Source: Hyperoodon ampullatus | Lineage: Eukaryota > Chordata > Mammalia > Artiodactyla > Ziphiidae | Direction: 5' to 3' | DNA length: 64,000 nt | NCBI GenBank assembly: GCA_949752795.1 | Contig: OX457062.1 | Location: 94,167,777 to 94,231,776 of the forward strand | Shown here: positions 1-13,866 of the stretch, piece by piece | How positions within the stretch are numbered: position 1 is the stretch's first letter | Layout: each line of letters begins with the position of its first letter | The notes under the pieces: model-generated | Told to the model about the DNA's origin: nothing | The model's input: only the letters and a program-made list of their open reading frames with translations | The model's database searches: none | Made by a program: the position numbers and the translations under genes

Positions 1-1371
<1,371 letters not shown>

Positions 1372-2539
1372 TCACCAGCCCACCCAGTGCTCAGCTCAGA
1401 CCCTGCAGAGGACACAGGCCTGGACGCTGCCCTGCAATAGATGCCTCCCTCTTGCTGGCCTGGAAATTTTTCTCTTTCCCGTTTAAACCTGTGACTTAAA
1501 AGAAAGAACATACCCCAGATGTTCCAAAGCCTCCTGGAAAATTCACATAGTGAACTGCTGGAAAGCTTTCCAAAACAAAATTGTTTAAAAGTACAGAACG
1601 TCACCTTAAAGGAAACAGCACCCCTTTTGGCTCCTGGTTCATTCATAGCTGATGCTTCCCCTTGGTGGTACCCCCATATCACCCTGATCAGGGTGAGTCA
1701 GGGCCCCTACAACCACCTGACTACGGCATCATGGCGGGGGCTGCATTTTTACAAGTACAGATTCTAGAGTTTCTCTCGCTGACTTTCCCATTCAGTAGGT
1801 TTGGGGAGAATGGCCCCGGAGCTTCTGGTCAGCCAGGCTCCTAGCCACCTGCATCTCAGATCGAGGCAGTGGGGTCAGGGTGGGGTTAAGGGCAGTCGCA
1901 GCAGCAGCTGTCGCGGCCTTCTAGCCTGAGGGAGCCGGGATGGCTCACCTTTCCCCTTCCCTCTCCACTTCCCCTTTCTCCTCGGGGTTACTAATGGCAT
2001 TACCAGCAGGCCAAGGGCTCTTTCCTGTCACTGATGCACTGCATGAATCAGAGAGGTTGGGGGCGGGTGCAGAAGGAGAAGGGAGAAGGGCGGTGGGACC
2101 AGGTCCCCTTCCCAATCTGGCTGCTGGAACCCTGGGCACCTGAGGTGTCCCTTGCTCTCACCCATCTCTGCGCCTTGGCTAACACCTCGCAGTGAGAAGC
2201 CAGCAGGTCCCAGTCAGAAGTGGTCTGAATCTGTCAAGAGCCCCCCTGCCTGGGAGGGACCCAAGCCACAATGATGGTTCTCCACCAGGAACCCCAATGG
2301 CCCTGCACCAGCCCGGAGGGGATACAGCCCTGTGTAGCTACGCATCCTTCAATGTGCGTGCCCTGGCCTCGCCCGCTGAGAGCCCCCATGCACTGAGCGC
2401 TTACTGTCCATGTGCCAGAGTGAAATGCTCTGAGAACAGGGCCTGAAGGTCCCCCTTGGATTCCAGTACAGGCAGTGAGGGGCCCAGGGTTCCACTCCAA
2501 GTCTACACTGTATTAGCCGGCATACAGGTCTATCTCCCA

Positions 2540-2650
2540 CCTTCTCTAAGCCTCGTTTGTGAAATGGGGATGATGCCACTTTTACCTGGAGGCTTACAGT
2601 GAAGACTAAATGAGTTAGTGTGGGGGGAAAGCACAGCAGCATGTCCGCCC
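2540..2650 (+). repeat. MIR-like SINE fragment
   Basis: The sense MIR motif is present: 'aagcctcgtttgtgaaatgg' followed by a 'gactaaatgagtta' segment. Confidence 0.6.
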
Positions 2651-3669
2651 GGAGTGCGTGCTCAGCGGGGCTAGCCGGGGCCACTGTCATCGCTGCAGGT
2701 GACCAGCAAGTGTCCCAGGTGATCTGAAACTAGTCAGTGCTGTCCTCACACAAACCCCCATGCCCTCTGGAAGTCCTCTGACTCTACAAGGACATTTCCC
2801 TACTTCCTTTCACCGTAAATGATCTCTGGAGCATTGAGGGCTGGGAGTGTCCAGGGAGATTTTCCGCCAAGATTGCAGAAAGGGAAACTGAGACCCAGCT
2901 GGTGAGAAAGGTTCCATAAGGTTCCTCATGGTCCCAGACTTGCAGGCAAAGTGAATCAGAGCTCGGATAATCTCAGCTTCCTCTCCACAGGAAATCCACT
3001 CTCAGGCCAGGAGGCTGGGATCTGCTTGCCCCGCCAGCCTGGGCCATCCAATCTTCCACCCCCTCAGGTCGTTTGAGGAGAGACTGGAGGCTGGTACACT
3101 TGTGCATTTTCTGTTCTGGGCTCAGTTCCTGCCAGGTAAGACTTGATACCAGACTTTCCCTCCCGGGGCTGAGTCAGGCGGATGTCCCTGGCAGGACCCC
3201 CAGGCAGGATCCAAATTCCACCTCGGGGGTAATTTCAGCAATGACCCTTTAAAAGAACCCATCTGGTATATTCACAGCATCTTCTCCGATACCACAGGCA
3301 CGTGTCACCGCCTGTGGTCTGAGGGATGCCCCAAGTGGCCTCATTGCTTGGATATCACCCATCTACCATTAGCAGGAGGAAGAATTTGAACTTTTAGACC
3401 AGACCAGGGGGCGAACAGAATCTGTTATTTTCCCTGCTTCTGTATTAAACAACAATGTCAACAACAAGAACAAAACGCTACCAAAATGGGAACTTGACTG
3501 GGGGTGGAGCGAGGGGATGAGAACTTTTTTGTTGCAGTAGATTTCCTCTATATCTCCTATTTATTTGTGTAGGACAAAGATTTATTGAAGTTTATAACTG
3601 GAAGGGACAAGTCATTGTTACCATGAGTCAAAAAGGATGTATCATCCTGTTTAAAATCTTTATAACAAA

Positions 3670-3805
3670 AGGAGATAGGAACTATGATTATTACCGAGTT
3701 TGGAATGGATAACTTGTTCAAGGTCATGGGACCAAGAGGAAATGTAGCCAGAATTTTAACCCAGGCAGCCTGACTCCAAAATCCAAGCTCTCACAACCAC
3801 AATGC
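3670..3805 (-). repeat. MIR-like SINE fragment
   Basis: The antisense MIR core 'acttgttcaaggtcatggg' is followed by 'ttaacccaggcagcctgact' and an ending near 'aaccacaatgc'. Confidence 0.65.
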
Positions 3806-3817
3806 ACAGCTGTGTCC

Positions 3818-3945
3818 TAGATCAACGAGTCCAATTTCTTTGATGCCCAGTTAAAGAAACTAAAGCTCAGGCCCAGAGAGAAAGTGTGGTCTGCCCTAGG
3901 CCACACAGCTGGCGAGTGGTAGAGCCAGGATGAGAAGGCAGTGCC
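3818..3945 (-). repeat. MIR SINE fragment
   Basis: The antisense MIR core 'ctaggccacacagctggcga' is preceded by 'gaaactaaagctcaggccca'. It lies directly beside another MIR fragment in the same orientation. Confidence 0.65.
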
Positions 3946-4736
3946 CTCTTCCAGCTGTGCCCATAGGCGCTGGTCTGTATGTCCTCTGCAGACCTGCCCT
4001 GGGAACGTGGCGGCTCCTATTCAAGGCTCTGGGTGACTAACAGACAACAGCATCTGACGCAAACATCAGGGCGAGATGACGCAGGATCACCCTTCTACGC
4101 CCTCTGCCTGCCCTGCCCGGAGCCTCTTTAAGCCCTGAATTCTCCAGCCTTCTTAATCCTATGTCTCCGGGAAACCATACTCCATGTGCTGAGCCCCGGG
4201 AGGGAGACAGCAGCCCAAGCATCTGGATCTCTTTGGCTCCGTCATCATGACCAGTGTCCCTCCCACCTTCTACTCCCCACACCTTAGACTCGCTACTAAG
4301 GTTCCAGAGCCCCCTTTCCCTCCAGCACAGAGGGCAGGGCAGCGGGACAGGTCTCCCTGCTCCAAGGAACACCTGGCCAGATGCTAAGCCCAGGCCAGAT
4401 GCATGCCTGGCCCCCAGGTTTCCTGCTTGCCCGAGAGTCCCCTGGGATGATCCACCCAGAGGTGCCCTAACCCTCCAAGGCAAGACCACACAGCTGGGGA
4501 AGAGCCCATGGCAGGCTCCTCAGGCCCAGGACTCAAGCTGGGGTTCCCAAGATGGGCAGTTTCTATAAGGCTTCTTCTCCCATGAGCTCCCGGGAACCTC
4601 CAGCCCACCAGGAGACAGGCCACCAGGAAGAAGCGGAGTGGACAGTACCAGGGCTGAAACTGGGCCACACAGAGGGTATGGCCACGGAGAGAGCATTTGC
4701 CGAAGTCCTTTGGGGGTGGTTTTAAGGTTCCCAAAC

Positions 4737-4945
4737 AGCACGGTAGTTAAGAGCAAAGGCTCCGGAGCCAGTGCTGGCCGCGTCCAAATCCTGGCTTTGC
4801 TGATACGAGCCCTGTAACCCTGAGGGAGTTACTTAACCTCTCTGTATCTTAGTTTCCCCATGTGTAAAATGAGTACAACTAACAATACCTACACCCCAAG
4901 GGATTACTGTGAGGAAAAATGAGTGAAAGGTCTCAGAACAGAGTG
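4737..4945 (+). repeat. MIR SINE, nearly full length
   Basis: It follows the MIR consensus from the tRNA-like head ('acggtagttaagagcaaagg') through 'gagttacttaacctctctgt' and 'aatgagtacaactaac' to a degraded tail. Confidence 0.8.
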
Positions 4946-5239
4946 GGCTGGATTCCTTAAGTTCCTCTATTATTGCTGCAATCCCTGGCCTTGCTCCAGC
5001 TGTGATCTACTCCAGACCTGCAGAGGCAGGACAAAAAATGTTTCTCCCAGAGATGTACCTGAGGCCCAGAGAAGTCAGGTGACTGCTGCAGCTTGCAGGT
5101 AATCGGCAAATCTGTGGGACGGCACTGATTAGCATCACCCAGGGCAGAGCCTTCACAGGCGCCAGGGCGGGGCAGGGGAGTGGGCAAGACCAAGGCCAAG
5201 GCTCCTGTCTTTAAGGGGCTCATAGGAGAGGTTGACCTA

Positions 5240-6180
5240 CAACTGAAGTCAGCGCACTAGGATGAGGCCTAGGGTGAGGTTTATGCAAAATGCTATAGGG
5301 CAAAGGATGGATGAGGGAGCATTTTTTGTCCCCTTAGGGATGGGGCTGGGAGGGGTGGAGGGAGGGAAGGCTTCCTAGAGCGAAGGACATTTCAGTGGTT
5401 CTGGACAGTCAAAGGATGGGTGGCTTTCTAGCAAAGAGAGAGGCATGGACAGAAGATGGGAAGGTACGAAGGCCTCTTAATGCCCCCACCCCATCCATCC
5501 CTCCACGCTACTGTCACACAATCTGGCCCAGTGCCCTTCCAAGGCTCCTTTTGTCCTCACCATAAAGTGTACCCCCCAGAGGCTGGCATCCAGATCTTTG
5601 CTGACAGCTCTGAGCATTGAACCAAAGAGATGGCGGTTCCCAGAATGAGCGAGGCCATGTGCCTTTCCATGAGCTGATGCCTCTGCCAGGGATGAGCTGT
5701 CCCCTTCTGCCCATCATCCTTCAGGACTCAGTTCAAATGCATCCATCACCCCTGCCCTCACCAACCCTCCAGCCGAGTGGGCCAGGCCCAACCCCTCGCC
5801 TCCAGAGCACGAATCCCACTGTGTCTGCAATGATCTCTTTCCTTCCAGACTCAACTCCTTGAGGCTGGGATAGTATCTTATTTGCAGTGTATCCCCACCC
5901 CCTGAATACACTCAGTACCTATCTGGAAATGAATAAATGAAGCACTGAGTGGGCAAACAAGAGCAGGCCAGGGTCCCGAGGAAAGTGAGGGGAGTACCGG
6001 GGAGGGGAGGGCTGAGTGTGGAAGGAAGAGGCTGGCAGGCAGGAGGGCAGGGCACAGTGTCTGAGAGCCCAGCCAAGAAGTCTGAGCTTCATCTAGCAGA
6101 TCACCGGGCGTCATGGCTGGGTTTTGAGCCAGGGTAGGACATGAATGGATCTCTGGCTTAAAGCTGAATCAGAAACTTGA
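5240..6180 (+). repeat. Fragments of an old mammalian interspersed repeat (family uncertain)
   Basis: Segments around 5240-5420 ('aaggcttcctagagcgaagg') and 6035-6170 ('tgagccagggtaggacatga') resemble a widespread old mammalian repeat whose other copies I see at 19.76-20.47 kb and 54.75-55.0 kb. I cannot assign the family name with certainty. The intervening sequence is not recognised. Confidence 0.35.
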
Positions 6181-6469
6181 GCTGTGCTGGGCCAGTGTGC
6201 ATCTGACCTAAGCGCCTCGGCAGAGGGCCCCATCCTCATGTGGCGTCTTCTGCCCGGGCAACAAGTCCCCCAGGCCCTTCGTGTTGTGCCGCAGCCCCAG
6301 ACAGCGGCTCCACTTATTTATGCAGTATCCTCAGAGTCTGGCACACAGCTGAGCGAATGGACCAGTGCTCTGGGGCCTCCAAAAAGAAGACGGCTCTTCC
6401 TTCTCGGGCTTCCTTGTAACTGGGCTTCTGCAGGCTGGTCGTCCTACAGCTGTGATTTGGGCTTCTAGA

Positions 6470-6602
6470 AGATTTAGGGGATCATTTAGTTCACGCTCCA
6501 GTGAGGTTCCAGCAGTGGACGTGACCTTCAAGGTCACACAGCTGCAGAGCCAGGCCCAGGAGCCCAGATCTCCTGACTTAATCCAGTGATCTTTCTGCTC
6601 TT
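6470..6602 (-). repeat. MIR SINE fragment
   Basis: The antisense core 'ttcaaggtcacacagctgca' is followed by 'cccagatctcctgactta' and 'ccagtgatctttctgc'. Confidence 0.65.
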
Positions 6603-8639
6603 CTGAGCTCCCCGCTGAGCCCCTTCCCAAATATTCTATTCTCTGCGTCCACTCCCTGCCACGCTGCCTGAGATCCACTGTATCTCACAGAGAAAAGGCT
6701 GTTCTGGGAAAAGCAGGGGGCAGCTCTCTGCACTTCCCAGAGTAGACAGCCCATGCCAGGCCTCTGCTGCTGCCTTCCTGGGGAGAAGCTCCAGGGAAAG
6801 CTCAGTGTTGGGGACGGGTGGCAACCCCACAGACCGAGCCCTCCAGAGCGCTGATGACTGTGACGCTGTCATATCAGCCCAACGGCCGGCTTCCAGCCTT
6901 AGATAAGACTGAAAGAGGGAAACAAACTTCTCTCTTGCTTCGGCTGCTGTGGGGTTTTATGTTACTTGCAGCCAAGTCGAATCGTAACTGTACGCACAGA
7001 CAGACACTTGCTTTCCCCCATTCATGGGTCCCATGGCCATAATCTTTCACCCAGACGTGCTGATTCTCCCACCGTCTCCCACCCCTCAGCCAGCGGCACC
7101 CAGGCCCCCCAGGCCCCTCCCGCCAGGGCCCACGCTGCGGCTCGGCTGCACGGTCCCTTCTCCGTCACACCGTTGCTCCTATGAGCACGTTTCCTCCCTC
7201 ACAGCGTCTCCGGGGAGCCTCCCCATCTCCCCCTTTCTCTCAGTCACACGTGGCAGCCCTCACAGATTGTCTCACAGGCCCACCTCCTTCCGACAGTCTC
7301 TCCCACACCCTCCCTCCCTCCTTGAATTCCCCCAAAGTCTCACACGCCATGTCTCACACCCCATCTCACACACAAGCCTCTGCACACATGCTGTTACACT
7401 CCCCTGCCTCAAGGCACGCACACCCCCTCGTAGGCATCCTCCCCTGTGTTCGCTGCCCCAGCCTCAGCCTGGCCGACCTCCCCTCCTCCTCTGTCCTCCT
7501 GCTGCCTTCCCGTCACCAGCTCCCAGCTCCCCACCCTCCCAGGGCCCTTCCTCAGCCCCGCCGTGGGGAGCGGTGGCGGGGGCTGTCCTGTCTCAGACCT
7601 TGCTGCCAGCCCAGCCTTGCACCACAGGGGACCCGAAGACTAAGCGGGCCTGATGGCGGAGCTGCTCTTCCCTCAAAGCCCCTCTCCCAGCCCACCTCTG
7701 TGCCACGGTGGCAGCACAGCCCAGGCTGAAGGCCACCTCTCCAGGGTCTCCACAAAGCACCAACCCCGCTTTCCTCTTTGCCCTTGGACGGCTGACGCTG
7801 TCTCCTGAGAGTTTCCTCTACCATCTTGGTCTCCTTCCCGTCGTCACACCGGAGTGTTGGTGATCTGAGGCCCGGGCTGAGCCCACCCAAGTATTTATTG
7901 CGCTGCTCCTGGCCGGGGCTGCTTTATGGCTATAGAGAGGAACGAACTTCACTGCACTGGGGAGGTGAGGGGTCGCCCTGGAGGGGCAGCCAGGAACCAA
8001 TGCCCTCTTCTCCCCGTGCTGGCTGCCCCGGGGCACACTCAGGGGCACCTTGGCCCCTCTGCCCTGTCTCTCCAAGCAGGTACAGAGGCGAATGGACTCA
8101 ACCCAAAGCCAGGCCAAGCACATTCCCTGGCCGGTGCCCGGGACGTAGGCCGCTCCCATTACGAGATGCCTGCAGACCCTCAGGGCTGGGCCCGGACAGA
8201 GGCTTCTTGTTACAGGACATTAGTGCCACCACCAGCTGGGGGCAGTGCCGCCTGCCCGCTCCCAGTGCCCCCAGTGCTCTGTCAGCCAAATCCCAAAGGT
8301 CGCCACTGTCCCGACTGCCCCAGGAACAATGGGCGGGTTTATGTGGATCAACTGCGCCCCAACGTCCTGCTGACTCAGGGCTCCTGAGGGGGGCGCCACG
8401 CTTCCCTCTCACCTGCATTCCCAGCCCCAGCGCCTGCCCCGCCCCCAGCCCTTCGTGGGAACCTTGGTAGCAGCCACGTCAATGCTTGCCAGCTGAAAGG
8501 ATGGGAGTCCTAATAATGCTTTGGTCCCCAGAGCAGGAACCATCTGCTTAACAGCGTGAGGAAGGAGGGCCGGGGCCCTGGCTAGAACTGCTATTTCTCT
8601 TCTCACGTGCCTTCGCTGGCCTCTGCTTCGCTGAGGCCT
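6603..8639. other. OAF: OAF intronic C-rich segment, no recognised element
   Basis: This stretch is strongly C-rich between about 7.05 and 7.75 kb, with scattered CACAC and CCTCC runs. It yields overlapping plus-strand open frames of 182-214 codons rich in Pro and Ser. The frames show no domain and no conserved motif and match the local base composition, so I treat them as fortuitous. Confidence 0.6.
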
Positions 8640-8755
8640 CTTACTCACTTCTCACAACACGCCTGCAAGCATCACACTGTGTTTGTGTCATGTCTGAACC
8701 TGGGGCTCAGAGAGGTTAAGGGATTTGTCAAGTCACACAGCTTGGTAAAGGGCAG
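8640..8755 (-). repeat. MIR SINE fragment
   Basis: It contains 'ggggctcagagaggttaagg' followed by 'ttgtcaagtcacacagctt', the antisense MIR core. Confidence 0.7.
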
Positions 8756-9094
8756 GAAAATGTACAGTGAGTGCTCAGTAGTATCTGTGAGATGTTTTAA
8801 AAATGGTCCCCTCCCCCCCACCCCCCACCTCTCCAGAGGCCATGGCGGGAGGGGAACGGGGAGTGTCTCGGGCACAGTGAAGGGGTCAAAACTTAAAATT
8901 CGTGGGAGGGGTGGGGTGGGGGGATTGTGATGAGCCTGGGGGAGGGGCGCAGCCCAAATCTGTACAGAGGAGGTTTTCTCTGTCGATCTGTTCCTCTGCA
9001 CCAAGGCTTTTTTCAGTCTCCTTCTTCCTTCTCCCCTCCCCTATTCAGGTTTCTTCAGCCTTCTAGAAGGAGCCCATTTATATGCCATAGTAGC

Positions 9095-9262
9095 ACAGGC
9101 AGTCAGAATAGAGTGGAAGGCTCCCTGGGTCCCAATCTTGGATCATTAGCTATTGATCCTGTCCAAGTCGCTTCATAGCTCTGAGCCTCAGTTTGCACAT
9201 CTGCAAAATGGAAGCAATACCTGCTGCGTGATGTAGTGGTGAGGATCGAATGAGGCCAGGCG
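9095..9262 (+). repeat. MIR SINE fragment
   Basis: The sense MIR pattern is clear: 'tgagcctcagtttgcacatc', 'tgcaaaatggaagcaatacc', then 'gaggatcgaatgagg'. Confidence 0.7.
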
Positions 9263-10024
9263 TGCGAAAGCAACTGTCATGTGTGACTGACGGCACAGAT
9301 ATATGTGATTCTTACCTCAAAGCTGGCCTCTTGTTCTACCATCCCCACCTCTGGGCACCTTGGGAAGCCTCGGAGGAAGAACCTCACTTCTGCCTCTCCC
9401 CAGCATCCCAACAGGCCACTTACTTGTCCCAGGTGGCAGTCCTCACTGCCTGACCCGGGATCTTTTGCCAGGACTCCATCTGGACATAGGCGTTTGGGGG
9501 GTGGGAGATGCTTGCCAGACTCCAGGAGCTGGGCTGAACCTCGAGGCAGGGGTGCCGATCTCTGATGCGGGGAGGAATTCCTCAGACATGGCAGAGGGAC
9601 TGCTGTTAGACCGGAGGGTCCCACGGACACAAGCCGGATCATTCTTTCTGGTGACTTCTCATGAACTGCCAGGGTGGGGAAATACCCTAGATACCAAAAA
9701 ACTCTCGGCCTCTCCTGTAAGCACCTCTACTGCCCTCTGTTCCCCCAAAAGACATCCTCTCCAACAAATACCCCTACTACAAATCACCAAACTGCAGGGA
9801 CCGAACACAGGCAGGGTAGGGGGAGACTGGACTCTAAAAGCTTGTCCTGCCTGGCAATCCCCGTGATGTGATATCCTGTTAGAATAAACAGCCTCAGGCA
9901 GCAACGTGGCCATTTGCACATTCCACATCTTTGCTGACTACCTCTCCCAGGCTGAAGCTGCTCCCCCCACCTAGATGGGGAGCCCCAGGGCAGGGACGCT
10001 GGTGCTCTCTGGACCGTTCCTTCC

Positions 10025-10060
10025 TCGGCTCCCACTCACCCATCGGCTCCCACTCACGCA
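10025..10060. repeat. Short tandem duplication, 18-bp unit x 2
   Basis: The unit 'tcggctcccactcaccca' at 10025-10042 is repeated at 10043-10060 with one substitution. Confidence 0.85.
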
Positions 10061-10738
10061 TCGGGGCCCAGGGCAGGGTGCAAGTTTCCAATCTCCCTGG
10101 GTCCCTCAGAGTGACCTCGAGCTCATCCACCCTGTTATATGGCTCCCCTTATCTTGGCGCCAGCCTGAGGCCCCTCTTGACCCCCTCCCTCTACGCATTT
10201 GGATGTGGCTCCTTCCTCCCATCGCAGCCATGACCCCCACCCCCACCCCTGCGCAGCTGCTCAGGACTTTCTCTTATCTTTCAGCCCCACCCTCCCTGTC
10301 CAGTCAGCACCAAACCGCCTGAACATGACTCATCCCCTCCCTCAGCTTTTAGACACTCACACTGGGAGACAGAGGGGAAAGAGACACTTGGACGGGCACA
10401 GCAGCCTGGGGGACGGGGACCAAGAGGGCTGTCAGACCAAAAGCCGGGATGGTGACATGCCCGCTATTAATATGCCTAGTAAGTCTGTACATCTGGGTAT
10501 AATTACATACATAGGCTTTGGATTCTCAAGAAGAGCACTGCTTGTTGAGAGGGTATGGTGAATTTTAGTTCCTGCACTGAGGGCACGGAGAATGAAGCCT
10601 CGATATGCTGTTGAAACACATTAGGGACTATTGTGGGTAGAATGACAGGTTTCAACTAAGTGACTGAGTTTGGGATCTACCTTCATTTAAGTCTAACCTG
10701 AAACCTCCTCCACGTCCCTCCTTCCCTGGAGCAGCTAT

Positions 10739-10918
10739 GCCAGTGCTTCCCAAACTTTGCTGCTCATTGGAATCACCAGGAGCTCTTTAAAAATCTGTCG
10801 GCCTGGTTCCTACCCTCAGACAGTCGGACTTAATTAGTCTGGAGTGTAGCCTAGGCTTCGGGGTTTTCTAAAGCTCCCCAGGCGATTCAAATGTGCAGCA
10901 GAGTTTGGGAGTCACTGA
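10739..10918 (+). mobile_element. MER5-like nonautonomous hAT (Charlie) DNA transposon
   Basis: The order of motifs matches MER5A/B: 'ttcccaaactttgctgctc', 'ttggaatcaccaggagctc', a central pyrimidine segment, then 'ctccccaggcgattcaaat' and 'gtttgggagtcactgagc'. The ends are roughly inverse, as expected for hAT terminal repeats. It is an ancient fossil with no coding capacity. Confidence 0.75.
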
Positions 10919-11197
10919 GCTATGTCACTTCTTTGAGAGCTGCAGCCTGATCTGCTTGATGGGCAGCAGCCTGTGGGCAGGGCTTAAAGTAACTCATGGT
11001 GGTGACTGGTAGCTCCAAGCTGCTTGCGGAGTTCGTCATCCTTGCCCGGGCTCCAGGCTACGTGTCCTGGAGCAGGTTGATTACTGTTACAGCTTTACTG
11101 GCTTCAGGTCCAGTGTGGCAGTGTGGGGAGGACCACGCCATGTTAGAGACCCGTCCCGGCAGAGGCAAACAGAGAGGGTGGAAGGGGCGGGGGTGGG

Positions 11198-11234
11198 GTG
11201 GTGGTGGTGGTGGTGGTGGTGGTGGTGGTGGTGG

Positions 11235-11275
<41 letters not shown>
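11198..11275. repeat. Compound microsatellite (TGG)n(TG)n
   Basis: About 12 TGG units run from 11198 to 11235. They are followed directly by about 20 TG units up to 11275, with no interruption at the switch. Confidence 0.95.
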
Positions 11276-11396
11276 GAGATCATCCAGACAGAGGGCTGCA
11301 TTGCATCCAGCACAAGGGGCCTCGCTGCTGCCCTGAGTAGACTGACAGGACAGGGATGGCTGCTCCCTGCTAGGGGGCTGGCCAGCAATTTTGGAG

Positions 11397-11859
11397 TGTG
11401 ATAGTTAACTTTATGTTTCTACTTCACTGGGCTAAGAGATGCCCACATAGGTGGCAAAACATTATTTCTGGGTGTGTCTGTGAGGCTGTCTCGGAAAGAT
11501 ATTAGCATTTGAAGTAGTAGGCTGGGTAGAAGGTGGCCCTCACCAGGGTGGGTGGGCATCATTCAATCTGTTGAGGGTGTGAATAGAACAAAAAAGGTGG
11601 AGGAAGGGCAAATTTGCTCTCTGTGTGAGCTGGACATCCATCTTCTCCTTCCCTCAGACATCAACGCGCTTGGTTCTCAGGCCTGTGGACTCAGACCGGA
11701 ACTACATGGGCTTTCCTGGGCCTCCAGCTTACAGACAGCAGACCGTGGGACTCAGCCTCCATAACCGTATGAGCCAACCACTCATGATAAAATCTCTTTC
11801 TGTAGATCTGTATTTCTACCCTATTATTTCTGTTTTGCAGGAGAACTCTGACTAATAAA
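11397..11859 (+). mobile_element. Solo LTR of ERVL type (MLT2-like)
   Basis: The sequence starts TGTGATAGTTAACTTTATG and ends near 'agaactctgactaataaa', the recognised ends of MLT2-family LTRs. The middle 'ttctgggtgtgtctgtgagg' also matches. It is flanked by a 5-bp duplication TGGAG at 11392-11396 and 11860-11864, the size typical of ERVL. No internal retroviral sequence is present, so this is a recombination-derived solo LTR in OAF intron 1, antisense to the gene. Confidence 0.85.
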
Positions 11860-12049
11860 TGGAGCTTCAACGAGAAGCTTATGATGAAGGATTAAGGCTC
11901 TTCCAGGCTCAGTGCTGACGTTCCGTGTGACTTTGGGTCGGTCATTCAACCCCTTTGCACCCAGGCTTACCAGGGAAGGTCCACGTTGAGATGCGATGTG
12001 GACCATGATTATGAAAGTTACTGGCTTCTATCTGGAGCACTGAGTACAG

Positions 12050-12230
12050 CAGCTGACACACAGTGAGTATTTCATATGCATTGCCCTGTTTAGTTCTCAC
12101 AATGGCCATGGGATCGGTACCATTATTATCCCCATTTTACAGATGAAGAAATGAAGGCTTGGACAGATCGCGTAGCTTGCCCAGGGTTAAACCAGGTCTG
12201 TCTCGTTTCAGTCTGGACTGTCTCCCAAAT
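12050..12230 (-). repeat. MIR SINE
   Basis: The antisense MIR pattern is well preserved: 'attattatccccattttaca', 'gatgaagaaatgaaggctt', then 'cgtagcttgcccagggtta'. Confidence 0.8.
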
Positions 12231-12761
12231 GTGCAAAATGGCCAACGTCACTATTCCCAAGTGGACTAGGGACTGTTCCCAAACCACCCCAAATGGACTT
12301 GGTACAGGAAACAAAAGAAACACCACATCCAGGACTTTTTCCTACAGGAAACGTCATTACTTCTAGATAGAAGCTTCTCGTGGAAAGTTGCCAAAGATCT
12401 TGAGGACTGGGCGGGCAACAAGAGAGGTGACCCACCCCAGAAGGATCCCGTATAAAAGGTGCTCTGGCCGATGCAGACAGTGGACTGGGGTGGAGATAAA
12501 GGCTATTCCACCCCACTCCCAGCCTTCCCCAACTCCACCCTGCCCCAGGCCATCTGAGAAACCCAGAGTCAGAGGGGACCTTGGAAAGCTGGTTCCCTTT
12601 TGGTATCTTCCACTCCCAATTCCCTCCCTTGCTGATGAAATTGGAGATGCCAGGGGTGGGTGTGAAATGCCAGCTTCTGGGTCAGAGGCTAACCTGAAAA
12701 GCACACTCTGGAAACCTGGGTGGTGGTTTGAACCGCGGTGGGGATTAAAATGTGGCTCTTA

Positions 12762-13048
12762 AGGCCATTTGCGGCAACATGGATGGACCTACAGATTGTC
12801 AGACTGAGTGAAGTAAGTCAGAGAAAGAGAAATAATGTTTGTATGCGGAATCTAAAAAAAAAAAATGCTGTAAGTGAACTTATTTACAAAACAGAAACAG
12901 ACTCACAGACTTAGAGAAGGAACTTATGGTTACCAGGGGGTAAGGTTTGGGGGGAGGGATAGTTAGGGAGTTTGGGATTGACATGTACACACTGCTATAT
13001 TTAAAATAACTAACAAGAAACAATAAAATAAAATAATAAAAAAAAATA
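12762..13048 (+). mobile_element. 5'-truncated L1, 3' end only (artiodactyl-type 3' UTR)
   Basis: The sequence runs from 'gcggcaacatggatggacct' through 'gaaacagactcacagactta' and 'atggttaccagggggtaag' into an A-rich tail with AATAAAATAAA. This is the 3' end of L1 as found in cetartiodactyl genomes. A target-site duplication of about 15 bp (AAAATGTGGCTCTTA at 12747-12761, with one mismatch at 13049-13063) brackets it. The tail stops before the usual 3' terminus, so it may have used an internal polyadenylation point. Confidence 0.85.
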
Positions 13049-13847
13049 AAAATGAGGCTCTTACAATCAGCTCCAAATCGATTCTCTAACTGGGCTGTCA
13101 GCCTCCTACTCCACCCTCAGCCCCAATCCCCAGGCCTTCACCCCACTGCCACCCCGCCTCTCCCCTCTCCTCGCCCTCAGGGTAGAGCAATAAAATCTTC
13201 CATGCTGCAGCTAGAGGCTATAAAAGCTGAGCCCTACCCCTTGACTCTTTCACCGGTGTCCTAGCCACAGCCTTGGCTGCCAGAGAGGTGCCAGGGTCGG
13301 GGAAGTCTCTCTAGGGTTTCAGCAAAGCCACAGAACAATGCGCAGTGGGCAGGAAGGTGGGAGACTCATAGGCTGACCTGAGGCTCGCTCACAAGGACAA
13401 AGGGCTTCAGTGTAAGGTCAGAGGGGAAGATTAGATCCCTGTCTCCTGGGGAGGGTCCAGCCACTATTTGGATTTTCTAGGAAAAGAAGAGACTTGACAA
13501 AATTCCCCTGGAGTTTAAGTGGGGACTCTGGGGGTGTTCTGGCCCAGTCAGCTTCCCTCTCTCCACACACAAACTCACCCGCCCCTACCTGAATTGAGAC
13601 CTAGCTTGGGCCTGCTGAGTGAGGAAGGGTCGCAAAGTCCTCCCCATTGCGACACTCAACCGCCCCTCCACCCCCAACCTGCCACCCGCCACTGGTCTCC
13701 CTACATCCCTTGTCAGTGAAAAGTCAGTAGTCCAGGGACAGATCGGCCGTCAAGCCCCACTTCCACCGTCCACAGAATCACCACCCTCCCACCTGGTACT
13801 CTCTTCGGGCGGTTCTGCTGGGTCCCTAGCTGACACTCCAAACTCTA

Positions 13848-13866
13848 CCCCCCCCCAACCCCCCCA
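13848..13866. repeat. C-homopolymer pair
   Basis: Two cytosine runs (nine and eight bases) are separated by AA. This low-complexity tract lies inside OAF intron 1. Confidence 0.8.

Noticed and set aside
7024..8470. Overlapping plus-strand open frames of 182-214 codons
   Set aside because: Pro/Ser-rich products in C-rich intronic sequence, all three frames similarly open, no domain, no splice context; composition explains them.
10996..11401. Poly-Gly, poly-Val and poly-Trp open frames
   Set aside because: They are translations of the (TGG)n(TG)n microsatellite.
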